Part shown: in pieces, positions 17,371 to 25,083 of the stretch | Layout: every line of letters begins with the position of its first letter | Numbering within the stretch: the first letter of the stretch is position 1 | Source of the DNA: Rathayibacter sp. VKM Ac-2879 | GTDB taxonomy: Bacteria > Actinomycetota > Actinomycetes > Actinomycetales > Microbacteriaceae | NCBI RefSeq assembly: GCF_015351245.1 | Contig: NZ_JADKSO010000001.1 | Location: forward strand, 62,001-126,000 | Direction of reading: 5' to 3' | DNA length: 64,000 nt | Position numbers and translations under genes: made by a program | The notes under the pieces: model-generated | Told to the model about the DNA's origin: nothing | What the model saw: the letters and a program-made list of their open reading frames with translations, nothing else | The model's database searches: none

Positions 17371-18429
17371 ATGTCGTTCACCAGCTCCCCCCTCACGCGC
17401 CGCACTGCGCTCGCCGGACTGTTCACCGCCGCCGCCGTCCCGCTGCTCGCGGGCTGCGTCCAAGGCGAGGGCGGCGCGGGCACCGCCGCGGCACCCGCGG
17501 GCACCGGCTCGACCACCCAGGGCGGCACGCTCACCCTCGACTTCGCGACTTACAACCCACTGAGCCTCGTCATCAAAGAGAAGGGCTGGCTCGAGGCTGC
17601 CCTCGCGAAGCAGCAGGTCACCGTGGCGTGGGTGCAATCGGCCGGCTCCAACAAGGCCAACGAGGCCCTGCGCGCCGGCGCGATCGACGTCGGGTCGACC
17701 GCCGGCTCCGCCGCGCTGCTCGCGCGGTCCAACGGCTCCCCGATCAAGACGATCGACATCTTCTCGCAGCCGGAGTGGTCGGCCCTCGTCGTCCCCGCGG
17801 GCTCACCCCTCACGTCGGTCGAGCAGCTCAAGGGCAAGCAGATCGCGGCCACCAAAGGCACCGACCCCTACTTCTTCCTGGTACAGGCGCTCGAAGCGGC
17901 GGGCCTCGGCATCGACGACGTCACCGTGCAGAACCTCCAGCACGCCGACGGCTGGGCCGCGCTGCAGAACGGCTCGGTCGACGCGTGGGCCGGGCTCGAC
18001 CCGATCATGGCCGGCGCCCAGGCCGCCGGTGCGACGCTCCTCTACCGCAACGTCGACTTCAACTCCTACGGGCTGCTCAACGCCACCGAGAGTTTCCTCT
18101 CGACCAAGCCCGACCTGGCGCAGACCGTCGTCAACGCCTACGAGCACGCTCGCGCCTGGGCGCTCGCGAACCAGGAAGAGACGGCGAGCATCCTCGCCTC
18201 CGTCGCGGGCCTCGACGTCGCGGTCGCCACGACGGTGATCACGCAGCGCAGCAACCTGGGAGTCGACAACGTACCCGGCTCGGCGCAGACCGACGTGCTC
18301 TCGGCGATCGGCCCGATCTTCGTGGCGAACGGCGACGTCGCCTCGCAGCAGAACGTCGACGCGGCACTCGGCTCGCTGCTCGAGCCCACGTATGCAAAGG
18401 CGGCCGATCCGAACGCGATCGGCGCCTGA
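17371..18429 (+). CDS. ABC transporter substrate-binding lipoprotein
   Basis: 352 aa. TRRTALAGLFTAAAVPLLAGC combines a twin-arginine-like signal with a lipobox (LLAGC), so it is exported and lipid-anchored. The mature part is a SsuA/NMT1-like fold: LTLDFATYNPLSLVIKEKGWLEAAL at the first lobe, SAGSNKANEALRAGAIDVGSTAGSAALLARSNG (ligand loop), LKGKQIAATKGTDPYFFL and LQHADGWAALQNGSVDAWAGLDP. This family binds alkanesulfonates, nitrate, thiamine precursors or aromatic acids; the ligand is not readable. Lies 125 bases after the ATPase gene and 61 before the permease. Confidence 0.9.
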   Translation: MSFTSSPLTRRTALAGLFTAAAVPLLAGCVQGEGGAGTAAAPAGTGSTTQGGTLTLDFATYNPLSLVIKEKGWLEAALAKQQVTVAWVQSAGSNKANEALRAGAIDVGSTAGSAALLARSNGSPIKTIDIFSQPEWSALVVPAGSPLTSVEQLKGKQIAATKGTDPYFFLVQALEAAGLGIDDVTVQNLQHADGWAALQNGSVDAWAGLDPIMAGAQAAGATLLYRNVDFNSYGLLNATESFLSTKPDLAQTVVNAYEHARAWALANQEETASILASVAGLDVAVATTVITQRSNLGVDNVPGSAQTDVLSAIGPIFVANGDVASQQNVDAALGSLLEPTYAKAADPNAIGA

Positions 18430-18490
18430 CTGAGCGGAGGCCGCTAGGCCCCCGACTCCCGCCACCTGCCCCGAGACCGAGGAGACGACG

Positions 18491-19381
18491 ATGACGATCC
18501 GCGACGACGACACGGCGACCGCCGACCCCGTACGCGGGAGCGCGTTTCCCCGCGTCGACGGGCTCGCCGTCGCCGGCGCCTCGCTCGGCGCCTCGCGACG
18601 AGGGGCCGACGCCTCCCACCCGCGGACCTCGCGGCGCTGGTTCGTCGTCGGGGGCGGCGCGGTCCTCCCGGCGCTGCTGCTCGCGGCCTGGCAGATCGCG
18701 ACGGCCACCGGAGCGGTCTCCCTCGCGGTGTTCCCCTCCCCCGCCATGGTGTGGGCGGCGGGCGTCGACCTCGCACAGCGCGGTGCGCTGGGTCAAGACG
18801 TCGCCATCTCGACCCAGCGCGTCCTCATCGGCTTCGCGCTCGGCTCGGCGCTGGGGCTCGTGATCGGCGCTCTCTTCGGGCTCTCACGGTTCTGGGAGGT
18901 CGTGCTCGCGCCGACGCTCGGAGCAATCCGAGCCGTGCCCTCGCTGGCCTGGGTTCCCCTGCTGCTGCTCTGGATGGGAATCGGCGAGGAGTCGAAGATC
19001 ACGCTCATCACCATCGGCGCGTTCTTCCCGGTGTTCACGACCGTCGCGACCGCCCTCGGGCACGTCGACCGCCACCTCGTGGAGGCGGGGCGGGCGTTCG
19101 GGCTCTCGGGCATCCGACTGTTCACCACGGTCCAGCTCCCCGCGGTGATCCCGTCCGTGATCTCCGGGCTGCGGCTCGCCCTCGCGCAGTCATGGTTGTT
19201 CCTCGTGGCCTCCGAGTTGATCGCCTCGTCGATGGGGCTGGGCTTCCGCCTCATCGACAGCCAGAACAACGGGCGGATCGATCGTGTGTTCCTCGCGATC
19301 ATCCTGCTCGCCGTGCTGGGCACACTGACCGACTCCGTGGTCGGGCTGTTCCAGCGCTATGCCGTGAGGAAGTGGGCATGA
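18491..19381 (+). CDS. ABC transporter permease (SsuC-like)
   Basis: 296 aa. A disordered 45-residue N-terminus precedes six membrane helices. The BPD_transp_1 core is clear: STQRVLIGFALGSALGLVIGALFGLSRFWEVVLAPTLGAIRAVPSLAWVPLLLLWMGIGEESK, and the EAA loop EAGRAFGLSGIRLFTTVQLPAVIPSVISGLRLALAQSW. It pairs with the ATPase and binding protein upstream. The stop overlaps the start of the ligase gene (ATGA), so all are co-translated. Specificity is that of the binding protein and unknown. Confidence 0.92.
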   Translation: MTIRDDDTATADPVRGSAFPRVDGLAVAGASLGASRRGADASHPRTSRRWFVVGGGAVLPALLLAAWQIATATGAVSLAVFPSPAMVWAAGVDLAQRGALGQDVAISTQRVLIGFALGSALGLVIGALFGLSRFWEVVLAPTLGAIRAVPSLAWVPLLLLWMGIGEESKITLITIGAFFPVFTTVATALGHVDRHLVEAGRAFGLSGIRLFTTVQLPAVIPSVISGLRLALAQSWLFLVASELIASSMGLGFRLIDSQNNGRIDRVFLAIILLAVLGTLTDSVVGLFQRYAVRKWA

Positions 19382-21423
19382 GCGCCCAGGAAGGCACACA
19401 GAGCGTGACGATCGCGAACCTGCTCGAAGAGCACCGGCGGTTCCCGCCTCCCGCCGCCTTCGCCGAGGCCGCCCACGTGGGCCCTGAGGAATACGCGCGC
19501 GCCGCCGCCGATCCGATCGCCTTCTGGGAAGAGGCGGCCCGCCGCTTGGACTGGGCCGAGCCGTGGCACACGGCCCACACCTGGGAGCCGGCCACCGCTC
19601 GCGCCGACGGCACGCTCTCGATACCGCGCGCGACCTGGTTCGAGGGCGGACGCCTCAACGTCGCCGTGAACTGCGTCGACCGGCACGTCGACGCCGGACG
19701 TGGCGACAAGGTCGCGCTGCACTTCGAGGGCGAGCGCGGCGACCGGCGCTCGATCACCTACGCCGAGCTCCAGCGCGACGTCGCGAAAGCAGCGAACGCC
19801 CTCACCTCCCTCGGCATCGGCCGCGGCGACCGCGTCGTGGTGTACCTGCCGGTGATCCCCGAGACGGTCGTCATCACCCTCGCCATCGCCCGCATCGGAG
19901 CGATCCACTCGCTCGTCTTCGGCGGCTTCTCCGCGGAGGCTGTGCGGTTCCGCGTCGAGGACACCGGCGCCAAGCTCCTGGTCACGACCGACGGGCAGTT
20001 CCGTCGCGGAGCGGCCGTGCCCGTCAAGGCCAACGCCGACCACGCGGTCGAGGGCGTCGAAACGGTCGAGCACGTCCTCGTCGTGCGCCGCACCGGCGAC
20101 GAGACGCCCGACCTCCCCTGGACCCCCGGCCGTGACGTCTGGTGGCACGACGTGGTCGACGCGCAGAGCGACGAGCACGAGGCTGAGGCCTTCGACTCCG
20201 AGACGCCGCTGTTCATCATCTACACCTCTGGCACCACCGGAAAGCCGAAAGGGCTCGTGCACACGAGCGGCGGCTACCTCACCCAGGCATCCTGGACCCA
20301 CTGGGCCGTGTTCGACGCGAAGCCCGACGACGTGCACTGGTGCACCGCCGATCTCGCCTGGGTCACGGCGCACACCTACGAGATCTACGGCCCGCTCTCG
20401 AACGGGCTCACCCAGGTGATCTACGAAGGCACCCCCCACACGCCTCACACTGCGCGACACTTCGAGATCATCGAGCGCTACGGAGTGACCGTCTACTACA
20501 CGGCACCGACCCTCATCCGCACGCTGATGACCTGGTTCCCCGAGGGCGTGCCGAGCCACTACGACCTGTCAAGCCTGCGGCTGCTCGGCACGGTCGGCGA
20601 GTCGATCAATCCGGAGGCGTGGGTCTGGTTCCACGAACGCATCGGCGGCGGACGCTGCCCCATCGTCGACACGTGGTGGCAGTCCGAGACCGGAGCCGCC
20701 GTCATGTGCCCGCTCCCCGGCGTCTCGACACTCAAACCCGGCTCCTCGCTCGGCGCGCTGCCCGGCCTCTCGACGCTCGTCGTCGACGACGACGGGCAGC
20801 GTGTGCCGAACGGCTCGGGAGGCTACCTCGTGGTCGACCGCACCGGTCCGGCGCTCGCGCGCACGGTCTGGGGCGATCCGGAACGGTACCGCGACTCCTA
20901 CTGGGCGCGCTTCGCCGCGCAGGGCTACTTCTTCTCGGGAGACGGCGCGAAGTACGACGCGGACGGCGACATCTGGGTGCTCGGCCGCGTCGACGACGTC
21001 ATCAACGTCTCCGGCCACCGGCTGTCGACGATCGAGATCGAGTCGGCGCTCGTCGCGCACCCGGCGGTCGGCGAAGCGGGAGTCGTCGGAGTCGCCGATG
21101 CCATGACCGGGCAGGCCATCGCGGCGTTCGTGATCCCCTCCGACGAGACGGTCGACCGGGCAGCCGCCGACCCGGAGTACTGGGTCGCGCTCGGAGACAC
21201 GCTCTCGTCGGTGCTGCGCGACCACGTGGCCACGGCCATCGGGCCGATCGCCAAACCCCGCGACGTCGTGGTGGTGCCCGACCTGCCCAAGACCCGCTCG
21301 GGCAAGATCATGCGGCGGCTGCTCGGCGACATCCGCGACGGTCGCGCGCTGGGAGACGTGACGAGCCTCCAGGACGACACCGTGCCGGCGCGGATCGCGC
21401 GCATCGTCGCAGCACGCGGCTGA
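19378..21423 (+). CDS. Acetyl-CoA-synthetase-like acyl-CoA ligase
   Basis: 681 aa, ANL superfamily adenylating enzyme that would turn a carboxylate plus CoA and ATP into an acyl-CoA. P-loop YTSGTTGKPKGLVHT, WWQSETGAAVMCPLPG, YFFSGDGAKYDADGDIWVLGRVDDVINVSGHR and the C-terminal SGKIMRRLL with the acetylatable Lys are all in place. In the acyl pocket the Acs-type WVTGHSY reads WVTAHTY and GVPNYP reads GTPHTPH, so the substrate may not be acetate. It overlaps the ABC permease gene by four bases, an unusual partner for Acs, suggesting that it activates the imported acid. Function within the family is inference. Confidence 0.85.
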   Translation: MSAQEGTQSVTIANLLEEHRRFPPPAAFAEAAHVGPEEYARAAADPIAFWEEAARRLDWAEPWHTAHTWEPATARADGTLSIPRATWFEGGRLNVAVNCVDRHVDAGRGDKVALHFEGERGDRRSITYAELQRDVAKAANALTSLGIGRGDRVVVYLPVIPETVVITLAIARIGAIHSLVFGGFSAEAVRFRVEDTGAKLLVTTDGQFRRGAAVPVKANADHAVEGVETVEHVLVVRRTGDETPDLPWTPGRDVWWHDVVDAQSDEHEAEAFDSETPLFIIYTSGTTGKPKGLVHTSGGYLTQASWTHWAVFDAKPDDVHWCTADLAWVTAHTYEIYGPLSNGLTQVIYEGTPHTPHTARHFEIIERYGVTVYYTAPTLIRTLMTWFPEGVPSHYDLSSLRLLGTVGESINPEAWVWFHERIGGGRCPIVDTWWQSETGAAVMCPLPGVSTLKPGSSLGALPGLSTLVVDDDGQRVPNGSGGYLVVDRTGPALARTVWGDPERYRDSYWARFAAQGYFFSGDGAKYDADGDIWVLGRVDDVINVSGHRLSTIEIESALVAHPAVGEAGVVGVADAMTGQAIAAFVIPSDETVDRAAADPEYWVALGDTLSSVLRDHVATAIGPIAKPRDVVVVPDLPKTRSGKIMRRLLGDIRDGRALGDVTSLQDDTVPARIARIVAARG

Positions 21424-21515
21424 CGCTCGATCCACCGCCTCCCTGCTCGAGACACCGCTCAGCCGGCGCGGGGGCGGTGTGGAGAGGCCAGCGGCGAGCG
21501 CGCAGACATCCGGAG

Positions 21516-21521
21516 TAGCGT
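21516..21521 (+). promoter_or_regulatory. -10 hexamer, leaderless start of nadE
   Basis: TAGCGT ends 6 bases before the GTG of nadE; no ribosome binding site. Confidence 0.55.
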
Positions 21522-21527
21522 GAGGGC

Positions 21528-22379
21528 GTGCGCGACGTCCAACAGCAGATCATCTCCGAGCTCCACGTCTCCCCCACCGTCGACCCGGCCGCCGAGGTCG
21601 AACGACGCAGCGGCTTCCTCGCCGACTACCTCCGACACACCGGCGCGAAAGGCCTCCTCCTCGGCATCAGCGGCGGCCAGGATTCGAGCCTGGCCGGGCG
21701 ACTGTGCCAGCTCGCGGTCGAGCAGGTACGCGCGAGCGGAGGCGACGCCTCCTTCATCGCCGTGCGCCTCCCCTACCGGATCCAGGCGGACGAGGAGGAT
21801 GCGCAGCTCGCACTGACGTTCATCCGCCCCGATCGGCAGATGACCTTCGACATCCAACAGGGCGTCGACGGCATCGCCGCCGCCTTCAACGCGGCGGCCG
21901 GCGAACCGATCTCGGACTTCGTCAAGGGCAACGTCAAGGCACGCGCCCGGATGGTCGCACAGTACGCGATCGCCGGACAGGCGGGCATGCTCGTCGTCGG
22001 CACCGACCATGCAGCAGAGGCAGTCACGGGCTTCTTCACCAAGTTCGGCGACGGCGGCGCCGACGTCCTCCCGCTCACGGGCCTCACCAAACGGCAGGGC
22101 CGCTCGCTGCTCGAGCACCTCAACGCGCCGGCCCGCCTCTACGAGAAGGCGCCGACGGCCGACCTGCTCGACGAGAACCCCGGCCAGACCGACGAGTCGA
22201 ACCTGGGGCTCGTCTACGCCGACCTCGACACCTACCTCGAGGGCGGCGAGGTCCAACCGGCCGTCGCCGAGGCGATCGAGACGCGGTACGCGGCGACCGA
22301 GCACAAGCGACAGGTGCCTCTCTCGATGTTCGACGACTGGTGGCACGCCTCCGCGACGTACACACCCGGTCACGACTGA
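21528..22379 (+). CDS. nadE: Ammonia-dependent NAD+ synthetase
   Basis: 283 aa, the single-domain form that amidates nicotinic acid adenine dinucleotide using ammonia. The PP-loop is [63 protein letters not shown] and [17 protein letters not shown] follow at family spacing. No glutaminase domain is present. Start GTG gives [12 protein letters not shown], the usual N-terminal helix of this family. It appears to be a single-gene unit, convergent with the deaminase gene across a small hairpin. Confidence 0.95.
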   Translation: MRDVQQQIISELHVSPTVDPAAEVERRSGFLADYLRHTGAKGLLLGISGGQDSSLAGRLCQLAVEQVRASGGDASFIAVRLPYRIQADEEDAQLALTFIRPDRQMTFDIQQGVDGIAAAFNAAAGEPISDFVKGNVKARARMVAQYAIAGQAGMLVVGTDHAAEAVTGFFTKFGDGGADVLPLTGLTKRQGRSLLEHLNAPARLYEKAPTADLLDENPGQTDESNLGLVYADLDTYLEGGEVQPAVAEAIETRYAATEHKRQVPLSMFDDWWHASATYTPGHD

Positions 22380-22385
22380 CGCCTC

Positions 22386-22399
22386 TCCCGCCCGCGGGA
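22386..22399. terminator. Possible bidirectional terminator
   Basis: TCCCGCCCGCGGGA, a self-complementary stem with a tight loop, lies in the 44-base gap between convergent nadE and the deaminase gene. Confidence 0.35.
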
Positions 22400-22423
22400 T
22401 CGCCGTCGCGAGAGCGAGCGGGG

Positions 22424-23038
22424 TCAGTCGGAGGCGGCGCGCGCGTTGTAGACGAGCGACCCGCCCGCGTCGACGGAGGCGCGGTAGGCCCGAAACACGT
22501 CCAGCGCCTCGGCACGGAGGACTCCGTCGACGACCTCGATGTGGCGGGCCTCGAACGCGGCGGCCCAGTCGTCGCGCATCGGGCCCTCATCGAAGGTGGT
22601 GATCTCCTCGAGCTCGGGTCCTGAGCCGGCGACGACGAGGCGCCGTACGCCCGACCAGAGCGTGGCTCCGTAGCACTGCACGCACGGACGCCAGTTGACG
22701 ACGAGTTCGTGTGCCGGGAGACCGTCGCCTCCGAGGTCCCAGGCACCGAGTGCAGTCTGCGCGAGACCGAGCGCGGTGACTTCCGCGTGGCCGGAGGATA
22801 TCCCGCTCGCAAGCACGACGTTCACACCCACCGCCACAAGACGGCCGGAGTCGCGCTCGACGACGATCGCCGCGAACGGGCCGCCGTTGCCCTCGCGGAA
22901 ATTGCGGTCGGCGAGCGCGTGCACGAGCGCCATCCGCTCCTCCAGCGTCGGCAGGACCTCGGGGATGTCGCGCACGGCGTCGCCGATCCACTCGGGCAGC
23001 GTGATCTCGAAGCGGGTGGCGAGCCGGTCGATGTTCAC
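22424..23038 (-). CDS. Cytidine/deoxycytidylate-type deaminase family protein
   Basis: 204 aa. The zinc site of the CDA fold is clear: ISSGHAEVTALGLAQ (zinc His and catalytic Glu) and NWRPCVQCYGATLWSGV (two zinc Cys). Upstream, GNGGPFAAIVVERDSGRLVAVGVN matches the guanine/cytosine/tRNA-adenosine deaminase start. The tail MRDDWAAAFEARHIEVVDGVLRAEALDVFRAY is close to guanine-deaminase-like members. The substrate is probably a nucleobase or nucleoside but cannot be fixed. The GTG start has AGGAG at 5 bases. A TACGCT hexamer lies about 12 bases above that. Confidence 0.85.
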   Translation of the reverse strand: MNIDRLATRFEITLPEWIGDAVRDIPEVLPTLEERMALVHALADRNFREGNGGPFAAIVVERDSGRLVAVGVNVVLASGISSGHAEVTALGLAQTALGAWDLGGDGLPAHELVVNWRPCVQCYGATLWSGVRRLVVAGSGPELEEITTFDEGPMRDDWAAAFEARHIEVVDGVLRAEALDVFRAYRASVDAGGSLVYNARAASD

Positions 23039-23095
23039 GGGGACTCCTGGTGAGCGTAATGAGCGGACGGAAGGGCGCTGCTCCGCGACCTCCCG

Positions 23096-23183
23096 CGTTC
23101 ACTGTGCAGGACGGATCGTCCGCTCGTCACCACGGCACGCCGATCGGCGGACCGCATCGAGGATCCGTCCTGCAGAGTGAACG
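23096..23183. repeat. Long imperfect palindrome, candidate dispersed intergenic repeat
   Basis: Two 22-base arms (23096-23117 and 23162-23183) are inverted copies with a single mismatch, separated by 44 bases that contain the smaller palindrome CCGATCGG. The arms begin CGTTCACT and end GGACGGATC. It sits between the stop of the alcohol dehydrogenase gene and the start of the deaminase gene, both on the minus strand. It could act as a strong hairpin terminator or be one copy of a dispersed palindromic element. No second copy occurs in this window. Confidence 0.65.
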
Positions 23184-23189
23184 AGCAGG

Positions 23190-24239
23190 CTACGGCCGCA
23201 CGAGCGTCTTGATCGCGCGGCGCTCGTCCATCGCGGCGTACGCCTCCGCGATCTCGTCGAGCGGCAGCTCGAGGTCGAAGACGAGTCCCGGCTCGATGGC
23301 ACCGCTCAGCACATCGGGGAGCAGCTCCGCCATGTAACCGCGGACGGGCGCGACACCGCCGTTGACGCCGACGTTGGAGCCGAACATCTGGCGCACGGGC
23401 AGCTCGGGGCCGCCGTTGGGCACGCCGACGTAGCCGACCATCCCGCCGGGCCGGGCCGAGTCCAATGCCTGCTGCATCGACTCCTTCGTGCCGACGCACT
23501 CCAGGACGCAGTCGGCGCCGATCCCGTCGGTCAGCTCGCGCACGCGAGCGACCCCCTCGTCGCCGCGGGCCTCGACGATGTGCGTCGCGCCGAAGCGACG
23601 CGCGAGGTTCTGTCGCGACTCGTGCCGTGACATCGCGATGATCGTGGTGGCGCCCAAACGCTTGGCCGCGAGGACGGCGCAGAGGCCGACCGCGCCGTCG
23701 CCCACGACCGCGACGGTCGAACCCGAGCCGACCCCGGCCGACACGGCGGCGTGGTGACCGGTGCCCATCACGTCGGCGAGGGTCAGCAAGCTCGGGATCA
23801 GCTCAGGGGCGGGGTCGGCGCCCACGCGAAAGAGCGTGCCGTCAGCCAGCGGCACGCGGACCTTCTCACCCTGTGCGCCGTCGGCGAAGCCCTCCTCGCG
23901 CACGTCCGAGCCCCACCAGCCGCCGTTCAGGCACGAGGTCGAGACTCCGTTCGCACAGTGGGCGCAGGTGCCGTCGCACACGTAGAACGGAGCGATCACG
24001 AAGTCGCCCACCGCGATGTCGCGCACCTCCTCGCCGACGGCCTCGACCACTCCCACGAACTCGTGGCCGATGCGGTGCGCCTCCTTCGTGGGCGTCACGC
24101 CGCGATAGGGCCACAGGTCGGAGCCGCAGACGCAGGCGGCGGTCACGCGGACGATGGCGTCACGGCCGGTAGACAGTTGCGGTTCGGGGACCTCCTCGAC
24201 TCGGATGTCGCGCTCGCCGTGGATGAGTGTTGCTCGCAT
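23190..24239 (-). CDS. Zinc-dependent alcohol dehydrogenase family protein
   Basis: 349 aa medium-chain dehydrogenase. The catalytic zinc site uses VCGSDLWPYRG and IGHEFVGVVEAVG. The structural zinc lobe is CDGTCAHCANGVSTSC with four Cys. The NAD(P) Rossmann turn is VAVVGDGAVGLCAVLAAKRLGA, followed by MSRHESRQNLARRFGATHIVE. The signature GGWWGSDVREEGFADGAQGEKVRVP is typical of a zinc ADH subgroup often annotated for aldehyde/alcohol redox. The basic MSRHESR after the Rossmann turn suggests NADP preference (inference). The ATG has a GGAGCATC site. Monocistronic, ending 6 bases before the long palindrome. Confidence 0.88.
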   Translation of the reverse strand: MRATLIHGERDIRVEEVPEPQLSTGRDAIVRVTAACVCGSDLWPYRGVTPTKEAHRIGHEFVGVVEAVGEEVRDIAVGDFVIAPFYVCDGTCAHCANGVSTSCLNGGWWGSDVREEGFADGAQGEKVRVPLADGTLFRVGADPAPELIPSLLTLADVMGTGHHAAVSAGVGSGSTVAVVGDGAVGLCAVLAAKRLGATTIIAMSRHESRQNLARRFGATHIVEARGDEGVARVRELTDGIGADCVLECVGTKESMQQALDSARPGGMVGYVGVPNGGPELPVRQMFGSNVGVNGGVAPVRGYMAELLPDVLSGAIEPGLVFDLELPLDEIAEAYAAMDERRAIKTLVRP

Positions 24240-24362
24240 GATGCTCCTGCTCGGGAGAGAGGTGATGACCCGACCACGCTACGCCCGAGCGTCGTGCTCG
24301 CCCCCGGGAGAGCGGGGGCTTGCACGAACGCGCACTCGCGACTCCGACGGTGGAGCAGTGCG

Positions 24363-24980
24363 TCAGGGAGGCGCCTCCGCCCCCTCGGCGAGCGCCCGGG
24401 TGGCCGCGCGGTCGGAGGGGAGGATCGCCGCCGCGCCCGGATGGTTGTGCGCGAGACCGATGCCGCTCGCGCCTCGGCCGAGCACCTCGGCGAGGACCGC
24501 TGAGACGGGCACCTCGGCGTGCCCGGGACTGCCATCGGCGAGGGTGAGCACGTCGCGAACCGCGCCCGAGTCGGCGAGCGCCACGGCGAGCACCGTCTCG
24601 ACAGGACGGGCAGCGAGCAGGGGAGTGACGAGCGCCGCGAGTTCGGCCGCGCTCGTGATGCGCGCCGCCCGCGAGGCGCGGTTCATGCGACGACGCAGCT
24701 CGAAGGAGGCGACGATCCGGCATGCGGCGACCTCGCCCACTCCGCGCTGGCGCACCAGGTCGGTGACTCCGGCGCGCGCCACCGCGTCGATGCCGCCGAA
24801 GCGAGCAAGGAGGCGCTGCGCCACGACGGTCGCGTTGGCGCCGCGTATCCCCGCGCCGATGAGCACGGCCAGCGTCTCGGCGTCGGTCAGTGCCTCGGGC
24901 CCACGGGCTTGCAAGCGCTCGCGGGGCCTCTGCTCGGGAGCGAGGTCGGCCATGCGAGGGGCGGGGGTTCCGAACGACAT
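24363..24980 (-). CDS. RadC-like JAB-domain protein, short C-terminus
   Basis: 205 aa. Residues 10-85 are the UPF0758 helix-hairpin-helix region (RPRERLQARGPEALTDAETLAVLIGAGIRG and VTDLVRQRGVGEVAACRI). The JAMM part shows the metal-ligand HNHP followed by LPSDRAATRAL. Normal RadC proteins have about 30 further residues (LGI.L.DHLIVG) after this point; here the reading ends in AEGAEAPP. Neither other frame supplies the missing piece, so this looks like true loss. RadC has no firm role in repair. A TAGCGT on the minus strand lies 6 bases before the ATG. Function may be reduced. Confidence 0.75.
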   Translation of the reverse strand: MSFGTPAPRMADLAPEQRPRERLQARGPEALTDAETLAVLIGAGIRGANATVVAQRLLARFGGIDAVARAGVTDLVRQRGVGEVAACRIVASFELRRRMNRASRAARITSAAELAALVTPLLAARPVETVLAVALADSGAVRDVLTLADGSPGHAEVPVSAVLAEVLGRGASGIGLAHNHPGAAAILPSDRAATRALAEGAEAPP

Positions 24981-24986
24981 GCGGCG

Positions 24987-24992
24987 ACGCTA
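24987..24992 (-). promoter_or_regulatory. -10 hexamer, leaderless start of radC-like gene
   Basis: TAGCGT on the minus strand ends 6 bases before the ATG at 24980. Confidence 0.5.
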
Positions 24993-25050
24993 CGCAGGCG
25001 GCGACCCGCGCCGGTGCTCGGACGCCTCGATTGTGGACGACTGGCGGGTC

Positions 25051-25080
25051 AGCGGCCCTGTGGAGGAGCCTCCAGCCGCT
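25051..25080 (-). terminator. Terminator hairpin after clpB
   Basis: AGCGGC and GCCGCT enclose an inner TGGAG-GAGC-CTCCA stem, with one bulged segment (CCTG), starting 3 bases past the clpB stop codon on the minus strand. Confidence 0.5.
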
Positions 25081-25083
25081 GCC

